A stretch of 64,000 bases of DNA from Clostridium muellerianum (GCF_012926525.1 NZ_JABBNI010000025.1:186001-250000), one strand, 5' to 3'; numbered from the stretch's first letter, positions 1 to 9,290 are shown. The notes: generated by a model not told the origin, from the letters alone. Made by a program: numbers and translations.

Positions 1-150
1 CCGAATATATACGAGCTTTGCATGATATATGACATTATATCACATTTTGTCAATAAGTACATTCTTTATTTTAGTTTCTTTAATATTTCGTTAGAAAATC
101 GTAAGAAATTAGTTAATTTATCTTTATATAATTAGTGTAAATTTAAATAC
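1..150 (+). promoter_or_regulatory. Upstream region of the serine hydrolase with an inverted repeat
   Basis: This leader holds an inverted repeat, TGATATA (23-29), six bases, then TATATCA (36-42), and a good -10 box TATAAT at 127-132. No convincing -35 lies at the right distance. The half-site is the same heptamer seen in the PadR operators near 45.1 kb, but in the opposite arrangement, so a link is only speculation. Confidence 0.3.
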
Positions 151-189
151 ATGATAAACACAAAAACATTTATGGAAGGTGGATTAACT

Positions 190-2172
190 ATGAAAATAAA
201 AAAATCAACAGAAAGAACATTTTCATTTTTTATGAGTTTACTAATGATACTCTCTTTTGTAGTAAATTTTAATAGTACTGTTTATGGAGATGAACTTGAA
301 AATAGTAATGTAGATATAAAAACAACAAAAAATTTTAATGGACCTATAAATGAAAAAGAAATAGAATTATTCTCAGATAAGTTTTTTACCCAAAATATGA
401 AAAAAAATAATGTACCAGGTGCTGCAATTGTTGTAGTAAAAGATGGTAAAGTAATTTTTAAAAAGGGATATGGATATGCTAACATTGAAAAAAAAGTACC
501 AATTGATCCTGATAAAACAGTATTTAGAAATGGTTCAGTAGGTAAATTATTTACAGCAGCAGCTGTTATGCAGCTATACGAAAAAGGACTAATAAATTTA
601 GATGATAATGTAAATAACTATTTAAAAACTTTTAAGGTTAATAATAAATTTTCTAAACCCGTTACCTTTGCAAACATTATGACACACAGCAGCGGACTGG
701 ACAGCGGTTGTGAAATTGGAGGAGCTTCCAAAAGTAAGCTTAACCAAATTTCTTATGAAAATTATATGAAGACTCATGTACCTAATGTAATAAATGAACC
801 CGGAACAATTACAAATTACTCCAACAGTGGATACAATCTACTTGGCTATCTTATAGAAAAAATTTCAGGAATGTCCTACGAAAACTATATGCAAAAGAAT
901 ATTTTCGATGCTTTAAACATGAAAAATAGTAATGTAGTATCAAAAGTAGAAAATATGGCTTCAGGATATAATTTTGAAAATGGTTCCTTAAATACTGTAA
1001 ATTATACTGGATATGAACCCTCTTTAGGTTGTGGAAGTATAAATTCAACTGTAATTGATATGGCTAATTTTATGATTGCAAATTTACAAAATGGTAAACT
1101 TGGTGATAATCAAATATTAAATGAAAGTACTTCAAAGCTAATGCAAAAGCAGCATTTTACAAATAACACTGATTTACCTGGAATGGCATATGGTTTTATT
1201 CAAAACTATAAAAATAACCAGAAGATAATTAAACATGAAGGAGCTGTTAATGGTTTTATAACTTCAATGTTTTTAATGCCTGAACATAATTTAGGATTTT
1301 ATGTAGCTACTAATAGTTTAAATCCTATTACATTTCAATTTGAAGATGCTTTTGTAAATCATTATTACCCTTTAAAACAAAATAAACTTATAAATCCGCC
1401 TTCTAACTTTAAAGAAAAAACTCATGAATATGCTGGAACATACAGAGAATATCATGACGTTTCAAAAAGCTATATTACAAAATGCTTTGCTTTATTTGGC
1501 GATGATTATGAAGTTAAAATTGAAGATAATAAAAATGGTACTCTTACAATGAAAGGAATGTCTATGGAAAAAGTACCTTTTTCCACAAAACTTGTTCAAA
1601 TTAAACCTATGCTTTTTCAGAGGCAGGATAACCTTGAATATGTTGCTTTTAGAAAAGATAAAAGTGGACATGTAACTCATTTATTTAGTGGAAATACTCC
1701 TGAAGAATCTTTTGAAAAGACTAAGTGGTATGAAAATCAAAAATTAAATTTATGCTTACTTGCTGGAAGTTTATTAATTTTTGCAATAACATCCTTAGTT
1801 TGTTTTAGTAAATTTATTATAAGAATTATAAGAAGAAAGACCTGCCAGGATTCAAAATTATTGATTTTAGCAAAGTTATCTTTAAAAACATCATGTTTTT
1901 TTAACACATTATGTACTATGGGAATTTTTGCAGTTTTAATACATGTAGGCTATGATATGAATTTTGGACTGCCAAATATATTTTATGCTTTACTTTCAGG
2001 ATTAATGGCTACAAGCATTTTGACAATATTTAATGTAGTATTTACTTTTATAATATGGAGAAAGAAACATTGGGCTTTAACAAAAAGAGGTTGTTATACA
2101 GTAATTACAATAGCTTCAGTATTATTTATATGTTTTTTAAATTATTGGAATATGCTTGGATTTAAATTATAA
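190..2172 (+). CDS. Membrane-anchored serine hydrolase (beta-lactamase / penicillin-binding protein-like)
   Basis: 660 residues from ATG 190, chosen over ATG 151 because a GGAAGGTGG ribosome site lies 7-8 bases before it and the product then begins with a signal peptide (residues about 8-33). The class C beta-lactamase/DD-peptidase fold is shown by the Ser-x-x-Lys motif S116-V-G-K119 and the Tyr-Ser-Asn motif at Y210, with typical YExGLINLDD and THSSGL contexts. After a hydrophilic linker the C-terminal 120 residues carry about four membrane segments, which anchor the catalytic domain outside the cell. Such proteins include D-Ala peptidases, esterases and peptide-resistance hydrolases, so the substrate is not known. 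The response-regulator/kinase pair downstream suggests a cell-envelope role (inference). Confidence 0.85.
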   Translation: MKIKKSTERTFSFFMSLLMILSFVVNFNSTVYGDELENSNVDIKTTKNFNGPINEKEIELFSDKFFTQNMKKNNVPGAAIVVVKDGKVIFKKGYGYANIEKKVPIDPDKTVFRNGSVGKLFTAAAVMQLYEKGLINLDDNVNNYLKTFKVNNKFSKPVTFANIMTHSSGLDSGCEIGGASKSKLNQISYENYMKTHVPNVINEPGTITNYSNSGYNLLGYLIEKISGMSYENYMQKNIFDALNMKNSNVVSKVENMASGYNFENGSLNTVNYTGYEPSLGCGSINSTVIDMANFMIANLQNGKLGDNQILNESTSKLMQKQHFTNNTDLPGMAYGFIQNYKNNQKIIKHEGAVNGFITSMFLMPEHNLGFYVATNSLNPITFQFEDAFVNHYYPLKQNKLINPPSNFKEKTHEYAGTYREYHDVSKSYITKCFALFGDDYEVKIEDNKNGTLTMKGMSMEKVPFSTKLVQIKPMLFQRQDNLEYVAFRKDKSGHVTHLFSGNTPEESFEKTKWYENQKLNLCLLAGSLLIFAITSLVCFSKFIIRIIRRKTCQDSKLLILAKLSLKTSCFFNTLCTMGIFAVLIHVGYDMNFGLPNIFYALLSGLMATSILTIFNVVFTFIIWRKKHWALTKRGCYTVITIASVLFICFLNYWNMLGFKL

Positions 2173-2282
2173 ATAGACTTAGAAAAAACTCAATCTAAAC
2201 TTAAAAATCACTTGATTTTGATACTCCTTTGGAAAAGTATATAGCATATTTGCAGTTATATTTCTAAATGATATAATTGTAT

Positions 2283-2442
2283 AAGGCATCTGAAAGAAAA
2301 TAATAAGCCCGGATGCGAAGGATATTTTCCGTCAGGTAAGGATGCAGGTTCCACAGATAGTGAACTATCTAAGGGTTCTGCCGACGCCGCATGACGCAAA
2401 ATACACTAGTAGATGGACTTATTATTTTTTTGAAGATGCCTA
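2283..2442. repeat. Dispersed repeat family R1, copy 1 (MITE-like or structured)
   Basis: A 160-base non-coding unit bounded by inverted ends, AGGCATCTGAAAGAAAATAA at the left and a matching TTATTTTTTTGAAGATGCCT at the right. Inside are paired blocks around GCAGGTTCC and GGTTCTGCC enclosing a small hairpin (GATAGT/ACTATC). The same ends and core recur at 37146-37306 in the same orientation and at 29151-29280 inverted. It lies between the hydrolase and the response-regulator gene and contains no reading frame. Confidence 0.7.
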
Positions 2443-2495
2443 AGTTAAAATGTAAAATTATAGCTCCTATATTACTTTGATGAAAGGATAAAATT

Positions 2496-3197
2496 ATGAA
2501 TGATTATAATATTTTAGTTATTGATGATGAAATAGAAATAGTAGAATTAATTGAAGTTTATTTAACTAATGAAGGTTATAAGGTATACAAAGCATATAAT
2601 GGAGAAGAAGGATTAAAAATATTAGATAATGAAAAAATCTATCTTGTGATTCTAGATATTATGATGCCTGGAATTGATGGACTAGCTGTATGTAGAAAAA
2701 TAAGAAGTACCTTAAATATTCCTATTATAATGCTTAGTGCTAAATCTCAAGATATGGATAAAATTTTAGGACTTTCAACTGGTGCTGACGATTATATGGT
2801 AAAACCTTTTAACCCTATGGAGTTAATCGCAAGAATTAAATCTCAACTCCGCCGCTACCTATATTTAAATTCTCAAATAAAAGTTAATGAAAATACGGAC
2901 ATATTAGAATTTAAAGGCGTAAAAATAAACAAAAAGAATCATAAAGTTTTGGTGTTTGATAATGAGGTTAATCTAACACCTACAGAATATGAAATATTAA
3001 TATTACTTGCTGAAAATCCTGGAATAGTATTTAGTGGAGAAGATATATTTAAAAGTGTCTGGAAAGAAAAATACTTTGAAGGAAACAATACAGTGATGGT
3101 ACATATTTGGAGACTTAGAGAAAAGATAGAGCAAACTCCTAAAGAACCTAAAATATTAGAAACAGTATGGGGGGTAGGATATAAAATTGAAAAGTAA
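2496..3197 (+). CDS. OmpR-family response regulator (VanR-like)
   Basis: 233 residues. The receiver domain (1-118) has the acidic pair D10-D11, the phospho-acceptor D54 in LDIMMPG, and the conserved Lys in the VKPF loop. The C-terminal winged helix (about 130-232) has the family pattern LTPTEYEILILL and ends in ETVWGVGYKIEK. It binds DNA when phosphorylated by its partner kinase, whose gene starts inside the last codons of this one (11-base overlap), so the two are translationally coupled. It is closest in style to VanR/PhoB-type clostridial regulators. The target genes are unknown; the serine hydrolase just upstream is a reasonable candidate (inference). Confidence 0.92.
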   Translation: MNDYNILVIDDEIEIVELIEVYLTNEGYKVYKAYNGEEGLKILDNEKIYLVILDIMMPGIDGLAVCRKIRSTLNIPIIMLSAKSQDMDKILGLSTGADDYMVKPFNPMELIARIKSQLRRYLYLNSQIKVNENTDILEFKGVKINKKNHKVLVFDNEVNLTPTEYEILILLAENPGIVFSGEDIFKSVWKEKYFEGNNTVMVHIWRLREKIEQTPKEPKILETVWGVGYKIEK

Positions 3198-4269
3198 ATC
3201 TTTATCTATTAGATATAAGTTCATTATTATATACTTAGTAAGTGCTCTTATATCAGCAATAAGTACATTTTTTCTCTTTTTTCTTTTTCTTTTAATAAAT
3301 TATAAACAGTATACTAAAGTAACTGTTTGGATAAATAATCATGCAATTACATTTTTGTCTATTATGATATTAATATTTATTGTATTAATGGCTATGTTTT
3401 TTCTTTCATTTACCAAAAAAGAAATGATGTATCTTGATGAAATTACTGAAACAGTCCAAAATATTTCAGAAAATAACTTAGAAAGTAATATTCCTATAAA
3501 AACTAGTGATGAATTTGGAAACCTGGCAGAAACCATAAATAATATGTCATCTAAACTTAACACCCTTATAAAAGAAGAACGAAATTGGGAAAGATCAAAG
3601 AATGAATTAATAACTAATGTATCCCATGATTTAAGAACTCCTTTAACCTCAGTACTAGGATATCTTGAATTAATATCAAATCAAAAATATGCTGATGATG
3701 TTCAACTTCAGCATTATGTAGATATTGCTTATACTAAGTGTACTAATTTAAAGGGATTAATAGATGATCTTTTTGAATACTCAAAACTTAATAATAAAGA
3801 GCTTAAAATAAATAAAACAAAAATAAAAATAAATGAACTTTTAGAGCAAGTAGTATTAGGGTTCATTCCTGTTTTTAAAGAAGCATCTATGGATTATAAA
3901 ATATCTTCTTCAAATAACAATATATTTGTTGAAGCTGATCCTGTTCTAATGGCAAGACTATTTGATAATTTAATAAATAATGCTATTAAATATGGTAAGG
4001 AAGGTAAATATCTTAATATTGAACTTTTAAGTGAAGGTCATGAAGCTATAGTAAGAATTATGAATTATGGAGAAACCATACCTAAAGAAGATTTACCATA
4101 TATATTTGAAAGATTATATAGAGCCGAAAAATCTCGTTCCAGCAATAAAAGTGGTTCAGGACTTGGACTTGCTATTGTAAAAAGCATAATTGATATACAT
4201 AATGGAAAAATTGAAGTAACAAGTAAAGATAACAAGACCATATTTGAAGTAAGACTAAAATTAAATTAG
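3187..4269 (+). CDS. Sensor histidine kinase (VanS-like)
   Basis: 360 residues from a TTG start placed after GGGGGGTAGGA inside the end of the regulator gene. Two membrane segments (about 12-36 and 52-75) bracket only a very short outside loop, so the sensor probably reads the membrane or a partner rather than a large extracellular ligand. A HAMP-like linker (76-130) precedes the dimerisation helix with H147 in the motif VSHDLRTPLTSVLGY. The ATPase domain shows the N box (NLINNAIKYG), G1 and the G2 glycines (SGSGLGLAIV). It autophosphorylates on H147 and hands the phosphate to the upstream response regulator. Confidence 0.92.
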   Translation: MKSKSLSIRYKFIIIYLVSALISAISTFFLFFLFLLINYKQYTKVTVWINNHAITFLSIMILIFIVLMAMFFLSFTKKEMMYLDEITETVQNISENNLESNIPIKTSDEFGNLAETINNMSSKLNTLIKEERNWERSKNELITNVSHDLRTPLTSVLGYLELISNQKYADDVQLQHYVDIAYTKCTNLKGLIDDLFEYSKLNNKELKINKTKIKINELLEQVVLGFIPVFKEASMDYKISSSNNNIFVEADPVLMARLFDNLINNAIKYGKEGKYLNIELLSEGHEAIVRIMNYGETIPKEDLPYIFERLYRAEKSRSSNKSGSGLGLAIVKSIIDIHNGKIEVTSKDNKTIFEVRLKLN

Positions 4270-4404
4270 TCTATAACAGATTAATCTTATCATCCTTTTC
4301 CAATTTACCTAATTCTCAATGATTATTAATTTATATCATCATAACTCACTTTTATTCATCTTAAAATGTTTGTCCATGCTACAATAATTTATAAATAACA
4401 TTTA

Positions 4405-4444
4405 ATATTTGATCTTTATCATTACAAAAATAAAGATCAAATAT
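4405..4444. terminator. Perfect 15-bp hairpin between convergent genes
   Basis: ATATTTGATCTTTAT (4405-4419) pairs with 4430-4444 around a 10-base loop. It sits between the convergent kinase and CmpB-type genes and could stop transcription from both sides, although neither flank has a strong T-run. Confidence 0.5.
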
Positions 4445-4529
4445 AACAATATATTTCATGGAAAATTTAAAGAATAAATTATTTGCCATTTTTAAATTGC
4501 ATCAATAAATTTATTTTGTTAAAAATTTT

Positions 4530-5048
4530 TTATTGAAGCTTAAATAGTTTTACAAAATAGCTAAATAAGCTGCCTGGTTTTTCATCATTGTAATAGTAAT
4601 AAGATAATGCATCATCAAGCCATATAATTATCACACTTAACAAATACCATGCTATGCAGTTGTGCAAACATATCTGTCCTAAAAAGTTAAACTTCTCCCC
4701 TGAATAATCCCATAAATTTAAATGTAAATATACATTAAAGAACAATCCTGCAAGGAGCTCAACTGCAGTAATTAAAGATCCTCCAATAATCACCTGCTGC
4801 CACATTTTTAAGCTATAATACCTTGGTTTATCATTTAAAGAACCTATGGTTGCTGCGCAAAACCCGCCTACTATAAACATCCATAAAGAGGTCCATCCAC
4901 ATAAACTCCATTTACCCATTCCATTAAAACCCACTAATGAACCACTAAAAGCTCTAGTAATTATCTCTACATTAAGATAAACACTTCCAAAAAATATAAA
5001 ATGAATTATTTTATTTTTCAAGTAGCAGCTAGCTTTACTGTATTTCAT
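4530..5048 (-). CDS. CmpB-type integral membrane protein (putative ABC transporter type IV family)
   Basis: 172 residues with about four membrane segments. The second half shows the family pattern seen in PF06541-type proteins: a buried Glu in the helix starting AVELLAGLFFN, then LNLWDYS, then NFLGQICLHNCIAWYLL. Members are common in clostridia and bacilli, often alone, and their function is not established; the ABC transporter label is historic. A GGAGGT site lies about 12 bases before ATG 5048. No partner genes are adjacent, so nothing more specific can be said. Confidence 0.75.
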   Translation of the reverse strand: MKYSKASCYLKNKIIHFIFFGSVYLNVEIITRAFSGSLVGFNGMGKWSLCGWTSLWMFIVGGFCAATIGSLNDKPRYYSLKMWQQVIIGGSLITAVELLAGLFFNVYLHLNLWDYSGEKFNFLGQICLHNCIAWYLLSVIIIWLDDALSYYYYNDEKPGSLFSYFVKLFKLQ

Positions 5049-5535
5049 GCGAAACTTCTACCTCCTATGTATTAAAAGTTTTACATAATAACATAAAGTT
5101 TAATAAAAATAAGGAATCATTTTCAAATCAATTACAATATTATATTTTGAACACTTTCCTTATAATTAAATTTTTATATAAACTTGTAATAATTCTTTAT
5201 AGTTATAGTATTAGTCATAAAAACAGATATATAACTTCCATATATTAAAAATTGTTTCACCCCCTAAAAATAATATATTATATTAACATAAAGCATAAGA
5301 TAAAATCTTTGCTTATATCATAATTTTGAATATATTTTAGTTTTCAAACAGTATTTACGTTTCTTATTTATATTTGACACCAAAACAATGAATTTGTATC
5401 AAACTTTTACAAATTTGAACACGAATCTACCTAATACATTAAAATTATAAATTATGCTATAATAGGTGTAGTATAAAATTACAACTTACTTATGTAGTTT
5501 TATATCAGTAACTTTATAGATTGGAGAAATATAAT
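5049..5535. other. Divergent intergenic region, no gene seen
   Basis: About 490 bases of very AT-rich sequence between the divergently transcribed CmpB-type and HAD genes. It must hold promoters for both. A TATAAT-like box near 5458 could serve the HAD gene but has no clear -35. No reading frame with a ribosome site and no strong hairpin was found. Confidence 0.4.
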
Positions 5536-6174
5536 ATGGCTGTTGATAGTATAATTTTTGATTTAGATGGAACTCTTTGGAGTTGTATAGGAGAAGCTTG
5601 TACTTCACTTAAAAATGTTTTATCCAAGTATCCTGATGTAAAAAAAGTAATAACCTATGAAGATATGGAAAGCTGCATGGGACTCCAAATAAAAGATATT
5701 GGCAAGAAATTATTCCCGCAATTAGACGAATCTATGCAAATTAAATTAATGGAAGAGTTTTGTGGAACAGAGCAGGTATATTTAGAAGAACATGGTGGAA
5801 GATTATATCCTAAATTAGAAGAAACACTTAAAATCTTAAGTAAAAAGTATAAGTTATTTATAGTTAGTAATTGTCATGATGGATATATCCAGTGCTTTTT
5901 CAAAGCACATAAATTAGATAAATATTTCATTGATTTTGAATGTTCTGGAGTAACTGGACTATCAAAAGGTAAAAATAATAAACTTATCATAAAAAGAAAT
6001 TCTTTAAAAAGCCCAGTTTATGTAGGAGATACTGCTACAGATGCAGAATCTGCTAAAGTAGCTGAAATTCCATTTGTATTTGCAAGATATGGCTTTGGCA
6101 ATGCAGAAGAATACGATTATGTTATTGATAGTTTTGAAGAAATTTTAACTTTAAATTTATCAAGTGATTCTTAG
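5536..6174 (+). CDS. HAD-superfamily phosphatase (phosphoglycolate-phosphatase-like)
   Basis: 212 residues from ATG 5536, preferred over TTG 5521 because GGAG lies 9 bases upstream. HAD motif I is FDLDGTLW with both catalytic aspartates near residues 8 and 10; motif II is the Ser in FIVSNCHDGY; a Lys in the LSKGKNNK segment is the motif III candidate; motif IV is YVGDTATDAESA. An alpha-helical cap domain lies between motif I and II. This is the layout of subfamily IA phosphatases such as phosphoglycolate phosphatase and pyrophosphatase PpaX. Substrate cannot be assigned from sequence. The stop codon lies inside the start of a dispersed repeat (R3). Confidence 0.85.
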   Translation: MAVDSIIFDLDGTLWSCIGEACTSLKNVLSKYPDVKKVITYEDMESCMGLQIKDIGKKLFPQLDESMQIKLMEEFCGTEQVYLEEHGGRLYPKLEETLKILSKKYKLFIVSNCHDGYIQCFFKAHKLDKYFIDFECSGVTGLSKGKNNKLIIKRNSLKSPVYVGDTATDAESAKVAEIPFVFARYGFGNAEEYDYVIDSFEEILTLNLSSDS

Positions 6175-6320
6175 GTTAAGATGGAGTTTGCTTATAAGAA
6201 TGACTTTATCCAGCTGAACCTTAGAAGAACTTATCCAGGCGCGTAGCAGTGCTTATACCCTACTTTGATAGAATATAGTGGGATTAGCAATGGTAGCGAT
6301 CGGATAAAATTCATTTAATA
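6171..6320. repeat. Dispersed repeat family R3, long copy
   Basis: Starts with a 27-base end (6171-6197) that is found again, inverted and base for base, at 17256-17282. Internal pairing is visible: GACTTTATCC near the left end with GGATAAAATTC near the right end, and an inner GCTTATACCCTACT facing AGTGGGATTAGC. It overlaps the stop codon of the HAD gene, so the element has supplied the end of that reading frame. Confidence 0.6.
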
Positions 6321-6321
6321 A

Positions 6322-6394
6322 GAGCTGTACTTTAAAGTTTCAAGTCATATTAGTTGACTGAAACCTTTAAAAATACAGCTCAAATTACTTTTTT
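6322..6394. terminator. Long hairpin with T-run
   Basis: GAGCTGTA (6322-6329) pairs with TACAGCTC (6374-6381), with further pairing of TTTAAAGTTTCA with TGAAACCTTTAAA inside. TTTTTT follows at 6389-6394. It fits a Rho-independent terminator for the HAD gene. The bases just after it (GAAGATGCCTTA) match the end of repeat family R1, a likely solo remnant. Confidence 0.75.
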
Positions 6395-6488
6395 GAAGAT
6401 GCCTTAAATACCTGCTATTTTTTAAAACCAATTACAATAGTTTTAATGAAAGTTTTAAATTCAAATACATTTAAAACTTTACTAATAT

Positions 6489-7655
6489 TTATTGCTGGGA
6501 TTTCTCCATGTGATTATTATACCATTTACTAAGTAATATTTTTAAAGAAGCAGCTGCCGGTACTGCTATAAGCATACCTACAAGTCCTCCTACATTTCCA
6601 CCTATGAGAATTGCAATCATAGTAAACACTGGATGTAATCCTACACTATCTCCAACTATTTTAGGTGCTAATAAGTTATTATCTATTTGTTGAACTGCAA
6701 GCATTCCAATAACTGCCCACATTGCCGTAATAGGTTGTCCACTTAGTAATGCCATAATTACTGCAAGAACAGTTCCAACAACAGGTCCAATATATGGTAT
6801 CATATTACAAATACCTGCAATAATTCCTATCATAAAAGCATAATCTATTTTAATGAAATACAACACAATAGCTGATAAAACTCCTACAATACAAGCTTCT
6901 AGCAACTGTCCTCTTAAATATTTATAAAATGTATCATTTATAATATTTAAAGTTTCTTTTAATTTACTTCCTACTTTACTTTTCCCAAATATAAGATTAA
7001 AAATTTTATTCCATAATCCTATAAAATACTCAAAATCTTGTACTAAATAAATGCTTAATACTACAGCTATAAAAAATGAAGCTATATTTCCACCTATGGC
7101 TACAACAGAATTTGTCATTGACCCTATACTTGTATAAAAATATGACTGTAGAGAGTTTACAATTTCAGCAATTTTGTCATTTAAATTTCCTGGTATTGAA
7201 ATATTTAAACTTCTTAATTTATCACTTATATAACTAGCTGATAATGTTGAATTCTTCAAGTGTTCAGTTAAAAACATTGTCATATTAGTTATGGTTGTAT
7301 TATTAGAAAGTTTTCCACCTACCATAATATATATTCCACTAATAATACCTATAAAAGCAGCAATTACTAATGTATACATTATAAAAATTCCAACCACTCT
7401 TCTAGAAGACACTTTTTTAAATATTTTTTTCTTTTCTAAGAATTTTTCAATAGCATTCACACCTGGCTTCAATAAATACACTATTACTAATGCAATAATA
7501 AAGGGTTTAAGAAGTGTAATAATTTTAGTTATTGTATCATTTAACAAAGAAAATATGGTTCCTATATTATTAAAAATCATTATACCCATATAAATTAGAA
7601 GTACTGTTCCTGCTGTATATAAACAGTATTGCAATAATTTTTTGTCTATCTTCAT
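6489..7655 (-). CDS. AI-2E family transporter (PF01594-type membrane protein)
   Basis: 388 residues from ATG 7655; the upstream in-frame ATG at 7673 has no ribosome site, whereas GGTAAGG lies before this one. The eight-helix arrangement is typical: three N-terminal segments, a long soluble stretch rich in Asn/Ser (about 110-190), then the conserved second half with GICNMIPYIGPVVGT and QQIDNNLLAPKIVGDSVGLHP. Family members export small molecules: TqsA exports autoinducer 2, and others are Na+/H+ antiporters. Which applies here cannot be told. It is a single gene with its own upstream region. Confidence 0.88.
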   Translation of the reverse strand: MKIDKKLLQYCLYTAGTVLLIYMGIMIFNNIGTIFSLLNDTITKIITLLKPFIIALVIVYLLKPGVNAIEKFLEKKKIFKKVSSRRVVGIFIMYTLVIAAFIGIISGIYIMVGGKLSNNTTITNMTMFLTEHLKNSTLSASYISDKLRSLNISIPGNLNDKIAEIVNSLQSYFYTSIGSMTNSVVAIGGNIASFFIAVVLSIYLVQDFEYFIGLWNKIFNLIFGKSKVGSKLKETLNIINDTFYKYLRGQLLEACIVGVLSAIVLYFIKIDYAFMIGIIAGICNMIPYIGPVVGTVLAVIMALLSGQPITAMWAVIGMLAVQQIDNNLLAPKIVGDSVGLHPVFTMIAILIGGNVGGLVGMLIAVPAAASLKILLSKWYNNHMEKSQQ

Positions 7656-7802
7656 TTTCACCTTACCTTTCATTAGAAGCTTGTTTCTAATTTTTTTCTT
7701 ATAGTTACTTTACATTATAATAAATTTCTAGTCAATGATAAAGATTCTAAGATTATATTATACTCATAATTTTAGAATCAATAAGCCTAATTATATTAAG
7801 TT

Positions 7803-8093
7803 TTATAAAGTTCCAATGTCCTCCCTTTCAATGTTACTTATTTCTGCATCCGTATTACACTCTATAAAATTTATAATATTTTCTAAAGTGGAATCCACCT
7901 GTGCTGAAGCTGTACATACTCCTGCAATACCTATTACTATTAGTTGATGAATATCCTGCTCATCAACTTCCGCTACTGATATATTAAACTTATTCTTTAA
8001 TTTTTGAATTATACTCTTAACTACCATTCTCTTTTCCTTTAATGAGTGTGACCATAATGCTCTTAAAGTTATCTTTACAAGTAAAACCTTCAT
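7803..8093 (-). CDS. DUF503 / YlxP-like protein
   Basis: 96 residues from ATG 8093, preceded by GGATAGGAG; the longer frame would run back into the upstream nuclease gene and lacks a ribosome site. The family pattern is clear: LVKITLRALWSHSLKEKRMVVKSI at the start, a central NISVAEVDEQD, and IGIAGVCTASAQVDSTLENIINFIE. Bacillus YlxP lies beside rbfA in the nusA-infB cluster, and the family is thought to act near the ribosome, but its role is unproven. Here it follows the YhaM-like gene by 22 bases and is probably co-transcribed. Confidence 0.85.
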   Translation of the reverse strand: MKVLLVKITLRALWSHSLKEKRMVVKSIIQKLKNKFNISVAEVDEQDIHQLIVIGIAGVCTASAQVDSTLENIINFIECNTDAEISNIEREDIGTL

Positions 8094-8115
8094 ATATTTA
8101 CTCCTATCCTTTTTA

Positions 8116-9018
8116 CTATAAGTATAATTTTGTTTCAATTCTCCTGTCATATTCTGACCAATTACCAGGTTCTGTTTTATCTTTCACCTGAGAAATCTTA
8201 TTCATAGTAGCATCTATAGAATCAGCATAATTAACTATAAAGGACTCCTCCATTTTCATTGTTCTTGGAGACCCAAATTCAAGTTTACCATGATGTTGAA
8301 CAATACATCCTTTTACCCTGGTAATAAATTCTTCTGAATAAAGTTCTAGATTTTCTCTAACAGCTTTATCTATTAGCTCTACACCAATGACAATATGTCC
8401 TTCCATTTCTCCCCTATTAGTATATTTAAAAGGTCCATCATAATACAATTCATAAACCTTGCCAATATCATGAAGTTTTGCTGAAAGTACTGCTATTTCT
8501 GTTCTTCTACAATTGTATCTTTCACAAAGCATAGCTGTTAAGTACATAACATTTAATGTATGTTCTGCAAGACCGCCTATATAGTTATGGTGCATAGATA
8601 CTCCACCTATTCCCCTTTTAAATTTTTCTAAAAATGCTTCATTTTTAAAGAAATAATCATTTAAGGCTCTACTTTCCTTTGAAACAATATATTTATCTGT
8701 ATATAGATCAATTTCATCCATAATGTCTTTAATTGGTCTTTTTACTGATGGAAGATAATCTGAAATATTATATTCTGAAACTAATTCATAATTTTTAATA
8801 TTTAAATTTCCATCTTTACTTCCCTCAATTTCTATTACTGCTCCTTCTGTAATATCTTTATTCTTACTTGGTACATTAACCTTTATTTCTCCACTCTTAT
8901 CTGCTAATATACATACATACTTATCATCATCTTTAAATATTATCTTCATTACCATCAGTGATATTTTTACATCATCTCCACTTTTTATGTCCTTTAAAAA
9001 ATTCTCTTTTTTCATCAT
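8116..9018 (-). CDS. YhaM-like 3'-5' exoribonuclease (OB fold + HD domain)
   Basis: 300 residues. The N-terminal part (about 15-85) is an OB fold of the kind that binds nucleic acid (YVCILADKSGEIKVNVPSK). The rest is an HD-type metal phosphohydrolase domain: GLAEHTLNVMYL, LSAKLHDIGKVYEL with the HD pair, and IVQHHGKLEFGSP. This order and the length (Bacillus YhaM is about 314 residues) match YhaM/CBF1 nucleases, which shorten single-stranded RNA or DNA from the 3' end using manganese or cobalt. GGAGGAATAAAT precedes ATG 9018. First gene of a likely two-gene unit with the DUF503 gene. Confidence 0.85.
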   Translation of the reverse strand: MMKKENFLKDIKSGDDVKISLMVMKIIFKDDDKYVCILADKSGEIKVNVPSKNKDITEGAVIEIEGSKDGNLNIKNYELVSEYNISDYLPSVKRPIKDIMDEIDLYTDKYIVSKESRALNDYFFKNEAFLEKFKRGIGGVSMHHNYIGGLAEHTLNVMYLTAMLCERYNCRRTEIAVLSAKLHDIGKVYELYYDGPFKYTNRGEMEGHIVIGVELIDKAVRENLELYSEEFITRVKGCIVQHHGKLEFGSPRTMKMEESFIVNYADSIDATMNKISQVKDKTEPGNWSEYDRRIETKLYL

Positions 9019-9252
9019 ATTTATTCCTCCAAATTAAGTATACTAAAATAGTCACATAGTTAATTCTATAATTAACTGTACTAAAAATCAAAACTTTTAA
9101 TTTAAAATCTACTTTATTTACACCAAATTAATGTTTTAAATTCTCATGCATACGTTGAGATCAATGAAACAAACCAATTGTATTTTATTTAAGATTTATA
9201 AATTATTTTAATGCATACTTATTTCATGAAAATACCATTAAAAAGCATAACC

Positions 9253-9290
9253 AAAGGCAGTTTAAATGTTATTCACTTAAACTGCCTTTT
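9253..9290. terminator. Hairpin in the 9019-9461 intergenic region
   Basis: AAAGGCAGTTTAA (9253-9265) pairs with TTAAACTGCCTTT (9277-9289). It lies downstream of the oxidoreductase gene on the minus strand and probably ends its transcript. Nothing else recognisable is present in this 440-base stretch. Confidence 0.6.
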
